This document shows positions 8,449 through 16,779 of a stretch of 28,182 nt of DNA, in pieces (positions within the stretch are counted from its first letter, which is position 1; the number at the start of each line of letters is the position of its first letter). The DNA lies in NCBI GenBank assembly GCA_947311795.1, contig CAMZLX010000170.1, positions 1-28,182 of the forward strand. The letters run 5' to 3'. The notes below the pieces were generated by a model. It did no database searches and was not told the DNA's origin. It saw nothing but the letters and a program-made list of their open reading frames with translations. The position numbers and the translations under genes are program-made. Source of the stretch: an uncultured Zetaproteobacteria bacterium (GTDB taxonomy: Bacteria > Pseudomonadota > Zetaproteobacteria > Mariprofundales > Mariprofundaceae).

Positions 8449-8985
8449 TTAACGATTTGCAGATACCCAAGACTTGATTTCATCGTGCATAGGGTGTTTT
8501 GGGTATTTATCCAAAAAGGCTTGCAGTTGAGCCTTGCCTTTGGCTTCATCACCATGCTCTGCATAACATGATGCAAGGGCAATCATAGTGTTTGCTTTGA
8601 GCATGTCACTATCGGTTGTTTTAAGAAGCTGTTCAAAGGTTTCTGTGCCTTTGGCTGGGGTTTTAGATTCGCAAAGTTTTGTGGCGTCATCAAATTGTTT
8701 CACATCATTACGAAATGCAGGGTCTTGAGTTAAATCACCTTGCCAGTATGGCTGCAATGCACTTTCTGTGGTTTCAGCACCACGAACACCAAGCACTGCA
8801 GTTGTAGTATTACGTGCAACATGTTTGCGAGGAATAATCCGTTTGATGCGACTCCATAATGATGAGAAGAAAGAGCGCTCGGATTTTACAATTTGGTAGG
8901 TGTTGCTTTTTTTCTTTTGCTCGGCGGCAAAACTTTGTCCCGAAACAAAGGTGAAGGTTAATAGTAAGATGAGTAAAAATTTCAT
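8449..8985 (-). CDS. Small secreted TPR-like protein of unknown function
   Basis: A 178-residue protein with a clear signal peptide (MKFLLILLLTFTFVSGQSFA, cleavage near residue 20), so periplasmic or exported. A basic region (about 45-58) is followed by TTTAVLGVRGAE (about 60-71), a short stretch resembling the start of FecR-type domains, but no full FecR domain follows. Residues about 90-172 look like helical TPR-type repeats (LKANTMIALASCYAEHGDEAKGKAQLQAFLDKYPKHP written in parts: ALASCYAEHGD, AFLDKYPKHP). The ATG has a good AGGAG site. It lies 68 bases downstream of the giant NHL/TPR/transglutaminase gene and 15 bases upstream of cobT, so it is most likely a partner of the giant protein. 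Real gene: very likely. Function: not assignable. Confidence 0.85.
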   Translation of the reverse strand: MKFLLILLLTFTFVSGQSFAAEQKKKSNTYQIVKSERSFFSSLWSRIKRIIPRKHVARNTTTAVLGVRGAETTESALQPYWQGDLTQDPAFRNDVKQFDDATKLCESKTPAKGTETFEQLLKTTDSDMLKANTMIALASCYAEHGDEAKGKAQLQAFLDKYPKHPMHDEIKSWVSANR

Positions 8986-9053
8986 GGTGTTCTCCTATGT
9001 TGGTCGATATTTCAACTGTGTTAAACTTAAACGTCTGTGATGCAGCACATAGT

Positions 9054-12000
9054 TTACTGTTTCAAAAGTAGGGCAAAACCTTCAAAGCGTGTTGGCACCT
9101 GTTCATCAGCCTCGGTAGCTTGATCGAACATGGCTTTCGCTTGAATAGCGTTTCCTAATTTGTAGTTGGTCATGGCTATATTGACCATAATATTGGCACT
9201 GGGTTCAATAACCAATGCTTTTTGATACATACGTAAAGCGTCTTGATACTTTTCTTGCAAGTAATAAATATTACCCAAATTATTGATAGCTGCGAGGTTG
9301 TCTACATCCTGCGTTAAAATATTTTCAAGTTCACCGCTTGCTCTGTCATATAAACCACTTTGAGCATAAACGATAGCAATTTGCATTTTTGCTTGTGTGT
9401 TGCTTGGGTCTAAGGCAAGCATCATGCGGTATGGTCGAACTTGGCGTTCCAAAGCCTTAACCGATAATATTTCCCATTCCTTTTCGATTTTTTGACCCAA
9501 TGTTTCTTTATTCGGTATGGTCACCGTAAAATCTGCAGGTGGTAAAGTCACGGGAGGATATGTTTGCCAAGCCTGTGCCAGCGGCATGATTTTCATTTTC
9601 GCTTCTTTGCCATACTGATGGTATTTTCGCGCACCTTCTGCCCAAGCTTCTGTAAAGCTTGCTGCAATCAACGTGGCTTCTACGGGCACCCAAACTGTGC
9701 CATCAATGATGGCTAAAGCCTCATCATTGGAGCTGATTAAATCTTTATGTTCTTCTGGAACACCAGTATTGAACATCATGAGTAGATGCTGTGGCACATC
9801 CAAGATGGCTGTTTCAATGCCAAGATTGGCAAGTGCAGATGCATACAAGATGGATAAGTCATCACAATCACCACTGCGTTGACGTAGTGTTTCTCTTGGA
9901 AACTGCACGGTGTCCAATTGGTCAGCACCCAGCTGGTCGTAAGGTGTGTTCGGGTCAAGAAGGTATTTGATGCCATAAGCGGATAAACCATTAAAGACGG
10001 TCATAGCTTTTGCAACACGCGTGTTTACTGCACCCTTTTGTGGTTGATAGGCATTGACAAGTTGGCGGGTGAATACGGCAAGTGTATCATCCTTGGGTGT
10101 AGCGAATGAACCAACCATATCCAAGTTGTCCCAGACAATGGCATTTTTACCGTAAATGGTGAGTGGCGCATTGACAGTTTCCACGTGAGGTTTGCCTGCC
10201 ATATAATATTCTGCACGCACCTCGGTTTGAACACCGGTGTCTTCATCAATATCTAAAATACGGTTGTTGAATGCTGCCAGCAGCGGCACTTCGATTTCAG
10301 CACCTGCAGCAATGCGTTCAATGACAACTGTAGTTGGGAAATCCATATAAGCCTTGACCAATAAAGATATTTTTACATTGGAATAATCGATTCCCGCCTC
10401 ATTTTTAATAACAAGTTTACCCACAGGTACATCGGTATATTGTTTGTATGCTGCGGAGAATACACGGTTGTAATCAACCTGTTTAAGTTTAGGGCCAAGC
10501 AGGTTTCCTCCAGCATCCACAGACCGCTTTTTCTGCAAATAGGCGAGGTTAAGCTGTTGGCGATATTTGGCATTGTCGGGAGCAAGTGCCACTGCTTTTT
10601 CTAAAGACTTAATGGCCTTGTCAAAGGACTGGCGCGCCAAATAAATGCTGCCTGTCAACACCAAGGGCGCAGCATTACGTACATCCAGAAGTGATGCTTT
10701 TTCGGTGACAGTAATGGCTTCATCATACATATGATTACCGATATACGCCTTGGCGAGATTGAGGTGAACATCTATATTGGTGTCATCAATTAGCATTGCT
10801 TTTTTCAGGGTTGATATACTATCACGAATCAAACCACGCGCATTTTGAACTTCAGCAAGAATAATATGCGCAGGTATTGATTTTTGATTAAGTTTAAGAG
10901 CTTGGTTGGCAATGCGGTCAGCATCATTCATTTTACCTGACATCATCAATGCTTTGGCATACCCAATTTTCGCCTCAATATTACGTGTGTCGATGTTGGC
11001 AGCATATTCATAGTGAGTTAGCATACATGGAAAGTCATCTTTGGCTGCGCACGATGCTGCCAAACGCATGTGAACATCAAAGTTTTTCTCATCCAAAGCA
11101 GCAGCCTTTTTCAAATACTCTTGTTCACGACTGGGTTTGTTGATTTTGACATAGGCATCCGCCATAGACAACCAAATATTGGCATTATCAGGGTCGGTTT
11201 GACCAGCTTTAGCAAGCATGGCAAGCGCTTGAGGTGCTTTGTCTTCAGCTAAAGCAACACGTCCAAGAATATAATAGGATGTGCCTTTAAGCGCAGGAAT
11301 ACCTGCCATTTTGGTAGCTAAAGATTTGGCTTGGTCAAGGTTGCCTTGTTCGAGGTGTAGAACTGCCAATTCAGATAGCGCTTTTTCATTTTCAGGCTCA
11401 ACCAATAAAGCACTGTTGTAGCTAGTAATCGCCTGTGCTGCCAATGCGTGTTTTTTATAGGTACGTGCAACTTCAAGCCAAGCTTGAACATCTTGGTTGG
11501 CGAGCTGACTGGCTTTAATAAGCTCTTGTTTTGCATTGTCATCTGCACCCAACTCAAAATTCGCGTCGGCAAGTTTGAGATGCCAAAGAGCAGAGGTTGG
11601 TTCTTTTTGTACGGCCTGATCAAGATAATAAATAGCACTAGGAATATCATCCATGTGAATCAGTGCATCAGCTGCAAAGCTATATAATGTCGCATCGACT
11701 ACACCTTGGGTTTCGGTATCATCAACCAAAGATTTCACATCCAACCAAGCTTGTTTTTGCATCAAGGCACCAGCTTGCAAATGCAAACCTTCTTGTTTGT
11801 AGGCATCAAAAGATGTCAGTTGTTTGAAGGTTAAAACAGCATCATCGTATTCTTCCAATTCTATTTGCGTTTTACCCAAATATAACCACGCACTGGCATG
11901 GTTAGGGTTGTTTTGCGTTGCCAGTTCAAACGATGAGAATGCGAGGTCAAATTGTTTGTTCAAGTAGTGATTGTAACCTATCCAAAAGTCATCTTGAAAG

Positions 12001-14168
12001 GTTGAAGAAAGTGGACTTTCTTTATCGAAGGGGCTGACTGCGGAAATGCGGTATTCAATAGGCTGCTTGTCACTTCGCGGTTTCGTGATGCCCGTGTTTA
12101 ATGTTTCTTCGCTTAGTGTAAATGGTGATGAGATGTCAGTGCGACTATACAGACGATAATAACCAGAGAATGTATTGTTTGGCGAAGACCAAGTCATATT
12201 GAGATTGTTTACATCGCCACCCACTTCAAGCTGCTTGACCTGCTGGGGTGCCTGCAAAATGTTAAACGTGTAGCGTGCATAACCTTCCGTATCAAGCATG
12301 GCAAAAGCATCAGGATTGTCAGCGATGGTGTTAAACAACCACTCGCTGTCATCATCAAATGTTTCGCTTTCTTCGAAGAGTTTGTTGCCTGAGTCTATGT
12401 TGATTGTTGAGGTGGCATTCAAAGCTTGTTTAGCAGCGTCTTGTAATGCAGCTAAACTATTGGCTTGTGTGAATGATGGGGCTGCCCACTGCGCATCCAC
12501 TGCAGGTTCAATTTTGTGATGAAGGGGAGAAAAACGATAAATGAATTCGCCAGCTTGATACATGAAAACGCTTGTAGGATTATTATCCAATGATGCAATA
12601 ACATAGACGGTGTTAAACTTATCTACCATCACATCATGGAGCTTGGTGAAGGCGAGAGGGTGCTTTTCTTTTTCACCCCATTGTTTTTTAAGTTTACCTT
12701 GGGCGTTAAACACAAAAACTTGATTGAGTTCCATGTCCGCCACATAAACATTGCCACGTTTATCCACGGCAATGGCGGAAGGCTCATCCAACACTTCGCC
12801 ATTTGCTTTTCCACCGAAGGCTTTTTGGAACAGCCCATTGCGGCTAAATACTTGAACGCGGCTGTTGCCTGTGTCAGCGATATATACAGAATTTGAGGAT
12901 AAGGTTATGCCAAGTGATTTGGATAGTTCGCCATCACGGCGACCTTTAGCACCAAACGTAAATTTGAATGCACCTTGACGGTCAAACACATGCACACTAG
13001 CTCTGTCTAAGACAAAAATTTCTTTTTTATCAAACACAGCACGAACAGGGTCATTGAATTTACTGTCTAAGGTCTGTTTGAGCGTACCATCAAATGCACG
13101 CAGACTTACGCTGTCATCTTTTTCATTGATGCAAAGCATCGTGGATGCATCAAAAATATAAGAAACACTACAGCCTGTTTTTAACACTGAAGATTCACGA
13201 ATGCTAAGCTTGTTACCGTTCACATTTAACCAAGGTGTTTTTTTCCAGTCCAACTGAAAGACTTCAATCTTATCATTGCCACTGTCGGCAACATAAAGCC
13301 TTCCATCTGAGTCTAAAGCCAGGCTTCCTGCACTTTGCAACTGCCCCCTGCTTTTACCCACCGTGGCGAAAGTTGAGATAATCTCCATGTTTTCCCAGTC
13401 AAATTCATAAATATGCCCGCTTTTTTTCTCAGCAAGCAAAAGAATGCCATCAGGGCGAACAGTCATGGCAATAAATTTTAAAGATTTTGCTTCAGTTAGC
13501 GCCTCCATCTCATCCTTACCTATGATGGTATCCAATTCGCCTAAGGCAGAATAAATGGTGACGCGCCCAGACTTGTAATCATCCAATACATATACACGCC
13601 CAAGTTGGTCAATAGAAATATCAAGAATGCCAGTTAAATTATCATCTTCATCATCACCGTAAGCATGATTACCAAAGGTAAAAAGGAAAAGACCAGTATC
13701 AGTAAATGCTGAGATACGTTGGTTGCCTGCTTCAGCAATGTAAATAATACCGTCAGGTGACCAAGCTGCTGCAATCGGCTCATCCAGTTGCCCTTCTTCA
13801 TCGCCTTCCTCAGCAAATGACTTCCAATCACCATCAGTGCCGATAAGGAATTGGTGATTGGTCAAGCTTGTTACAATAGCACGGTTGTTGCTGATGGGTA
13901 AAACGCTGGAGAATTTTTGTTTACCTGTGCTGGAAATAACAGGTTCTGGTGTGGTGCCAAGCTTCCATTGAAACACTTGATTACTGTTGTCGGTTATCCA
14001 AAGTGTACCTTTGCCTGCGTACAGTGAAGATATTGATTTAACTTTAACACCAGGAAGTTGCGAGGCAGCAATGCTATCTACCAATGTAGGGGTCGCATAA
14101 GCATTGAGTGGAGACAGAAGTAAAATAAACGCAAAAATACGTAAGTTAGCTTTAAAACGATCTGTCAT
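9054..14168 (-). CDS. Giant secreted NHL-repeat / TPR / transglutaminase-like protein
   Basis: About 1704 residues from the ATG at 14168, chosen because AGAGGAG lies eight bases before it and the protein then begins directly with a signal peptide ending LSPLNAYA; an in-frame ATG at 14195 has a worse-placed ribosome site. Layout: about eight NHL beta-propeller repeats over residues 90-560 (examples DGIIYIAEAGNQRI, GRLYVADSGNDKIEVF, NSVYIADTGNSRVQVF, GNVYVADMELNQVFVF); an FN3-like domain near 640-725; roughly 14 TPRs near 727-1216; a beta-rich domain near 1235-1380; a transglutaminase-like domain near 1390-1520 with C1435 (SGDCDDLS), H1461 (PQHLLMMF) and E1497 (WVPVEAT); and C-terminal TPRs near 1590-1700. 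Predicted periplasmic or surface scaffold with a cysteine-peptidase-like or transglutaminase-like activity. Substrate unknown. Downstream is a small secreted TPR-like protein. Confidence 0.85.
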   Translation of the reverse strand: MTDRFKANLRIFAFILLLSPLNAYATPTLVDSIAASQLPGVKVKSISSLYAGKGTLWITDNSNQVFQWKLGTTPEPVISSTGKQKFSSVLPISNNRAIVTSLTNHQFLIGTDGDWKSFAEEGDEEGQLDEPIAAAWSPDGIIYIAEAGNQRISAFTDTGLFLFTFGNHAYGDDEDDNLTGILDISIDQLGRVYVLDDYKSGRVTIYSALGELDTIIGKDEMEALTEAKSLKFIAMTVRPDGILLLAEKKSGHIYEFDWENMEIISTFATVGKSRGQLQSAGSLALDSDGRLYVADSGNDKIEVFQLDWKKTPWLNVNGNKLSIRESSVLKTGCSVSYIFDASTMLCINEKDDSVSLRAFDGTLKQTLDSKFNDPVRAVFDKKEIFVLDRASVHVFDRQGAFKFTFGAKGRRDGELSKSLGITLSSNSVYIADTGNSRVQVFSRNGLFQKAFGGKANGEVLDEPSAIAVDKRGNVYVADMELNQVFVFNAQGKLKKQWGEKEKHPLAFTKLHDVMVDKFNTVYVIASLDNNPTSVFMYQAGEFIYRFSPLHHKIEPAVDAQWAAPSFTQANSLAALQDAAKQALNATSTINIDSGNKLFEESETFDDDSEWLFNTIADNPDAFAMLDTEGYARYTFNILQAPQQVKQLEVGGDVNNLNMTWSSPNNTFSGYYRLYSRTDISSPFTLSEETLNTGITKPRSDKQPIEYRISAVSPFDKESPLSSTFQDDFWIGYNHYLNKQFDLAFSSFELATQNNPNHASAWLYLGKTQIELEEYDDAVLTFKQLTSFDAYKQEGLHLQAGALMQKQAWLDVKSLVDDTETQGVVDATLYSFAADALIHMDDIPSAIYYLDQAVQKEPTSALWHLKLADANFELGADDNAKQELIKASQLANQDVQAWLEVARTYKKHALAAQAITSYNSALLVEPENEKALSELAVLHLEQGNLDQAKSLATKMAGIPALKGTSYYILGRVALAEDKAPQALAMLAKAGQTDPDNANIWLSMADAYVKINKPSREQEYLKKAAALDEKNFDVHMRLAASCAAKDDFPCMLTHYEYAANIDTRNIEAKIGYAKALMMSGKMNDADRIANQALKLNQKSIPAHIILAEVQNARGLIRDSISTLKKAMLIDDTNIDVHLNLAKAYIGNHMYDEAITVTEKASLLDVRNAAPLVLTGSIYLARQSFDKAIKSLEKAVALAPDNAKYRQQLNLAYLQKKRSVDAGGNLLGPKLKQVDYNRVFSAAYKQYTDVPVGKLVIKNEAGIDYSNVKISLLVKAYMDFPTTVVIERIAAGAEIEVPLLAAFNNRILDIDEDTGVQTEVRAEYYMAGKPHVETVNAPLTIYGKNAIVWDNLDMVGSFATPKDDTLAVFTRQLVNAYQPQKGAVNTRVAKAMTVFNGLSAYGIKYLLDPNTPYDQLGADQLDTVQFPRETLRQRSGDCDDLSILYASALANLGIETAILDVPQHLLMMFNTGVPEEHKDLISSNDEALAIIDGTVWVPVEATLIAASFTEAWAEGARKYHQYGKEAKMKIMPLAQAWQTYPPVTLPPADFTVTIPNKETLGQKIEKEWEILSVKALERQVRPYRMMLALDPSNTQAKMQIAIVYAQSGLYDRASGELENILTQDVDNLAAINNLGNIYYLQEKYQDALRMYQKALVIEPSANIMVNIAMTNYKLGNAIQAKAMFDQATEADEQVPTRFEGFALLLKQ

Positions 14169-14236
14169 ATCAAAAACTCCTCTTGTCTTGCACATGCTTC
14201 CCTAAGTTTAGCAGACCTTTAACAGACTACAAATGC

Positions 14237-15109
14237 TTAAATCAGTTCAATAGGGATAACACCTTCTCTATCTGCATAACTGTATTCTTTAAACCAAGCT
14301 TGCGCATACAAGGCTTCAAAGGTGGCATGAACACGCCCATCCTCATGTTGAAAATGTTCTGTGTAATACGTTTCAATGTCGCGCAACAATGCTCTGCCAT
14401 ACAAACCACCACTTCGACCTTGAATGGCGTTGGCTGATGCACCCAAACCTTTAAGTTCGCGCACCAAAGCAAGCGTATTGGGATAGGTGAGTGTGAATAA
14501 GTCGGAGTCGGTAACATGGTCTTCCACAGCGCATTCACCAAGGCTGTTGCCCAAGCTCATCACATCAGCGAAGGGCAGCACTGAACTTGTATGTTTTGGA
14601 TTCACATGTGCCAGTGTTTCTTTGAGCTCAATCAATGTTCTGCGTCCAAAGGTGGAAAATAACATAAGCCCACCGGGTTTAAGCACGCGGCGCATTTCTT
14701 TCATCATGGCTTGGGCTTCGGGCACCCATTGCATAGCCAAATTGGAGGTCACCAAATCAAAGGATGCGTCTTGATAGGGTAGGGCTACTGCATCACTGAT
14801 GGTATGATGATATTTACGTTGCCAAGGCAGACGTTTGGGGTGCTGTTCGCGGGTGTGACAAACCATGTTTGCGGCAAGGTCAGTGGCATAAATGTGCGCC
14901 TTCTTGTATTTATCAGCCAAAAGGCGGGTGAAAAAACCTGTGCCGCAGCCAATATCAAGAATGTTTGCAGGTTTAATTTTGGTAAATTCAAGGTGAGCCA
15001 AAAGCCTGCGACCAATTTCACGTTGTAATTCAGCATGGTCATCATAACTGGATGTTGCGCCTGAAAATGAATGGCGCACCTTGTTTACATTGATAAGTTT
15101 TTCCACCAT
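14237..15109 (-). CDS. bioC: Malonyl-ACP O-methyltransferase BioC
   Basis: SAM-dependent methylation of the malonyl-ACP carboxyl group, which lets the fatty acid enzymes build the pimeloyl chain of biotin. It has 290 residues. The N-terminal VNKVRHSFSGATSSYDDHAELQ matches the typical BioC start, the SAM-binding motif I LDIGCGTGFFTRLL is at 51-64, and LVTSNLAMQWVPE and LKPGGLMLFSTFG follow as in class I methyltransferases. It overlaps the end of bioH by 25 bases in another frame. The ATG at 15109 is followed at once by a GTG; the GGAG site is better spaced for the GTG (15106), so the true start may be one codon later. The neighbour bioH makes the assignment firm. Confidence 0.93.
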   Translation of the reverse strand: MVEKLINVNKVRHSFSGATSSYDDHAELQREIGRRLLAHLEFTKIKPANILDIGCGTGFFTRLLADKYKKAHIYATDLAANMVCHTREQHPKRLPWQRKYHHTISDAVALPYQDASFDLVTSNLAMQWVPEAQAMMKEMRRVLKPGGLMLFSTFGRRTLIELKETLAHVNPKHTSSVLPFADVMSLGNSLGECAVEDHVTDSDLFTLTYPNTLALVRELKGLGASANAIQGRSGGLYGRALLRDIETYYTEHFQHEDGRVHATFEALYAQAWFKEYSYADREGVIPIELI

Positions 15110-15855
15110 GACTCCAATAATTGATTAAAAGCGACATGATGGGAGAGAAATGGCGCATGTCCACAGTCTTCAAAAGTGTGTAGCTCTGCTTTCGCTATGT
15201 GAGCTGCCAAATATTCACCAGCTTGGACAGGCACAATCACATCTTGCAGCCCATGAACAACAAGACTTGGCACGGTGATTTGGACAAGGTTTTCTCGTAA
15301 ATCCAAGCTTGAAAGTAGACTTAGACCTGCCTGTAAAGCCTGTTGTGTTGGTGGTTGTTGTTTGTTGATGGCTTCTTTGGCAATGGTTTGCATGGCTTTG
15401 CGCGTAAGTTTATCGCCATGCAACATCATCTGAAAAAAGCGTTGCATGAGTTTAGGGTTTTGCGTTTGTGCTGCTTGGCTAAACCCTTGCCAGACTTCAT
15501 CGCTGCATCCATGCGACCAATCTTCTTGTTGGCGAAAGCAGGGGGTTGTAGACAGCAAAACCAAGCCTGCAAGGTTGTGAATGTGTTGCTGAACCTTCAA
15601 GGCAATTTGTCCGCCCAACGACCAGCCAATCAATAAAATAGGCTTGCCTTGACTAAGGTGATTGATTTCATCGGTGATATGCTGTGTCCATTCCTCTTGT
15701 GGCATATCTGGTGCGCCACCATGTCCCGGTAAATTGATGGCATAAGTGCGGGTTAGGGGTGAAAAGTATTTGAGCTGTTGATGCCAAATTTGTGTGGATT
15801 GCCCCCAGCCATGCAGGAAAATGATAATGGGTTGTTGGTCGAGGTTATTTGGCAT
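15085..15855 (-). CDS. bioH: Pimeloyl-ACP methyl ester carboxylesterase BioH
   Basis: Alpha/beta hydrolase that removes the methyl group added by BioC, releasing pimeloyl-ACP for biotin ring assembly. From the ATG at 15855 it has 256 residues; a TTG two codons upstream (15861) is in frame but less likely. Seen in sequence: oxyanion-side motif FLHGWGQS, nucleophile S79 in GWSLGG, acid D205 in HGLQDVIVPV and H233 in DCGHAPFLSHH, i.e. a complete catalytic triad. Length matches the BioH family. No strong Shine-Dalgarno is visible. It is the first gene of the minus-strand block and overlaps bioC by 25 bases, suggesting coupled expression. The other biotin genes (bioF, A, D, B) are not in the window. 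Confidence 0.92.
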   Translation of the reverse strand: MPNNLDQQPIIIFLHGWGQSTQIWHQQLKYFSPLTRTYAINLPGHGGAPDMPQEEWTQHITDEINHLSQGKPILLIGWSLGGQIALKVQQHIHNLAGLVLLSTTPCFRQQEDWSHGCSDEVWQGFSQAAQTQNPKLMQRFFQMMLHGDKLTRKAMQTIAKEAINKQQPPTQQALQAGLSLLSSLDLRENLVQITVPSLVVHGLQDVIVPVQAGEYLAAHIAKAELHTFEDCGHAPFLSHHVAFNQLLESWWKNLSM

Positions 15856-16047
15856 GGGCAAAGCTTAACCAAGACAGGTGAACTGAGGAAGGTTTAGGTT
15901 ATTTGTTTTTGTGAAGGTGTTGTGTCATGTTTGCATGTATGATGAACAAGAGAGCAGGAATATGAGGTGATGTTAAAAAGTATGCTGATCCCGAACTCTT
16001 ATTGCTCTTTACTACTGTTGGAAGAATTGTGAGGGCAACAATGAGTG
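15856..16047. other. Intergenic region between divergent bioH and the inverted-repeat element
   Basis: About 190 bases holding the presumed promoter of the bioH-bioC block (minus strand), but no convincing -35/-10 pair could be picked out. A 20-codon frame (15970-16032, plus strand) starts after a weak GAGGTG; it is probably chance. An AGAGCA/TGCTCT pair (15950-15955 and 16003-16008) could form a weak hairpin. No other feature seen. Confidence 0.4.
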
Positions 16048-16071
16048 ATATAATGATAGACTTGACCCCTT
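16048..16071 (+). repeat. Left inverted repeat of the central element
   Basis: Core AATGATAGACTTGACCCC. It pairs with the repeat at 16658-16681 read on the opposite strand with 21 of 24 bases identical. It ends 15 bases before the ATG of the enclosed gene. Confidence 0.75.
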
Positions 16072-16086
16072 CTGCTCTTGGCTTAG

Positions 16087-16617
16087 ATGTCTAACCCCCA
16101 GCCTAATGATAGAGCAGTAACCATTCTAAAATATTTGTTATCAACACTTGGTATTGCTTTTCTACTCTTTGTATGTTTTCTGATTTTTTCAATGAGGGGT
16201 GCTATTTGGGGAATACCATTTGATGCAAAAATAAAGCCTGTTTTATTGAGTGAGAATAGCTTTCACGTAGACTTTGATATTCCTTGTAATGGTTTCGAGG
16301 CAAGAGAGATTGGTTTCATAATAGATCCACCAATAAAAATAGACAGGTTATCTGATGCAGACTTAGTAATGGGGGGTGATATAAGTCTTATTATAAAACA
16401 AGGGGAGATAGAGGTAAAAGAAAAGGTTATTCTTACTGGTCAAAGCACCTACATTGATGGTAGTAAAGGTATTTGGATGCAACTAGTATTTCGTTACCCT
16501 CCACTTGAAGGTTTTTTTTGTTCCGATCAGCTCATATCTATTGATGCTAGAAATATTAGCTTTAATCTTAACAAACATAAGGTAACAGTATATGTCTCAA
16601 GGGACAGGCGAAAGTGA
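16087..16617 (+). CDS. Membrane-anchored protein of unknown function inside the inverted-repeat element
   Basis: A 176-residue protein I do not recognise. Residues 1-12 are polar, about 13-34 form one strong hydrophobic helix (LKYLLSTLGIAFLLFVCFLI), and the remaining 140 residues are soluble and rich in alternating hydrophobic patterns (FHVDFDIP, SLIIKQGEIEVKEKVIL, HKVTVYVS), suggesting a beta-sandwich on the periplasmic side. Cysteines occur in IPCNGF and FFCSDQ and could pair. No ribosome site is visible before the ATG. Codon use is unlike the neighbours: seven of nine arginines are AGA/AGG and ten of 22 isoleucines are ATA, whereas rpsB and tsf next door use mainly CGT/CGC and ATT/ATC. It lies alone between the inverted repeats. 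Being an intact 176-codon frame with biased composition, it is probably a real gene. Confidence 0.65.
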   Translation: MSNPQPNDRAVTILKYLLSTLGIAFLLFVCFLIFSMRGAIWGIPFDAKIKPVLLSENSFHVDFDIPCNGFEAREIGFIIDPPIKIDRLSDADLVMGGDISLIIKQGEIEVKEKVILTGQSTYIDGSKGIWMQLVFRYPPLEGFFCSDQLISIDARNISFNLNKHKVTVYVSRDRRK

Positions 16618-16657
16618 CCTTTGCAGAAAGTAAGAGAGTGGGGAAAACGAAGGGAAT

Positions 16658-16681
16658 AAGGGGTCGGGTCTATCATTGTAT
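16658..16681 (-). repeat. Right inverted repeat of the central element
   Basis: Plus strand core GGGGTCGGGTCTATCATT. It is the inverted counterpart of 16048-16071, with three transitions. It starts 40 bases after the stop codon of the enclosed gene and lies about 100 bases upstream of the rpsB promoter. Confidence 0.75.
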
Positions 16682-16779
16682 TAATGTAGAAAGAAAAACG
16701 GGGGTAGTATGCTATTTTACAGGGTTAGGTTTGTTTTTTAGTCTAAGTGTTTGAATATATTGTGCATGTGGTTTGATTG

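Larger units (their letters stand above)
16048..16681. mobile_element. 634-base unit bounded by 24-base inverted repeats; candidate small non-autonomous element
   Basis: The two ends are inverted copies matching at 21 of 24 positions; all three differences are C/T transitions. The unit contains exactly one gene (16087-16617), which starts 15 bases inside the left repeat and stops 40 bases before the right repeat. No transposase is present and no unambiguous target duplication could be resolved at the outer edges. The content has foreign-looking codon use. Inference: a gene cassette mobilised in trans, or a remnant of an element whose transposase has been lost or replaced. Confidence 0.5.

Noticed and set aside
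8449..8985. FecR-domain regulator
   Set aside because: Only the short AVLGVRGA stretch resembles FecR; the rest is TPR-like and there is no membrane anchor or sigma-factor partner nearby.
14169..14195. Nine-codon longer start for the giant NHL/TPR/transglutaminase protein
   Set aside because: Its ribosome site is too close to the ATG, and the extension would place MCKTRGVFD ahead of a normal signal peptide that has its own strong AGAGGAG site.
15970..16032. 20-codon frame upstream of the element
   Set aside because: Very short, weak ribosome site, no recognisable character.
16048..16681. Integron gene cassette
   Set aside because: A cassette would have an attC with internal imperfect repeats on one side only; here simple inverted repeats lie at both ends and no attC-like core sites were seen.
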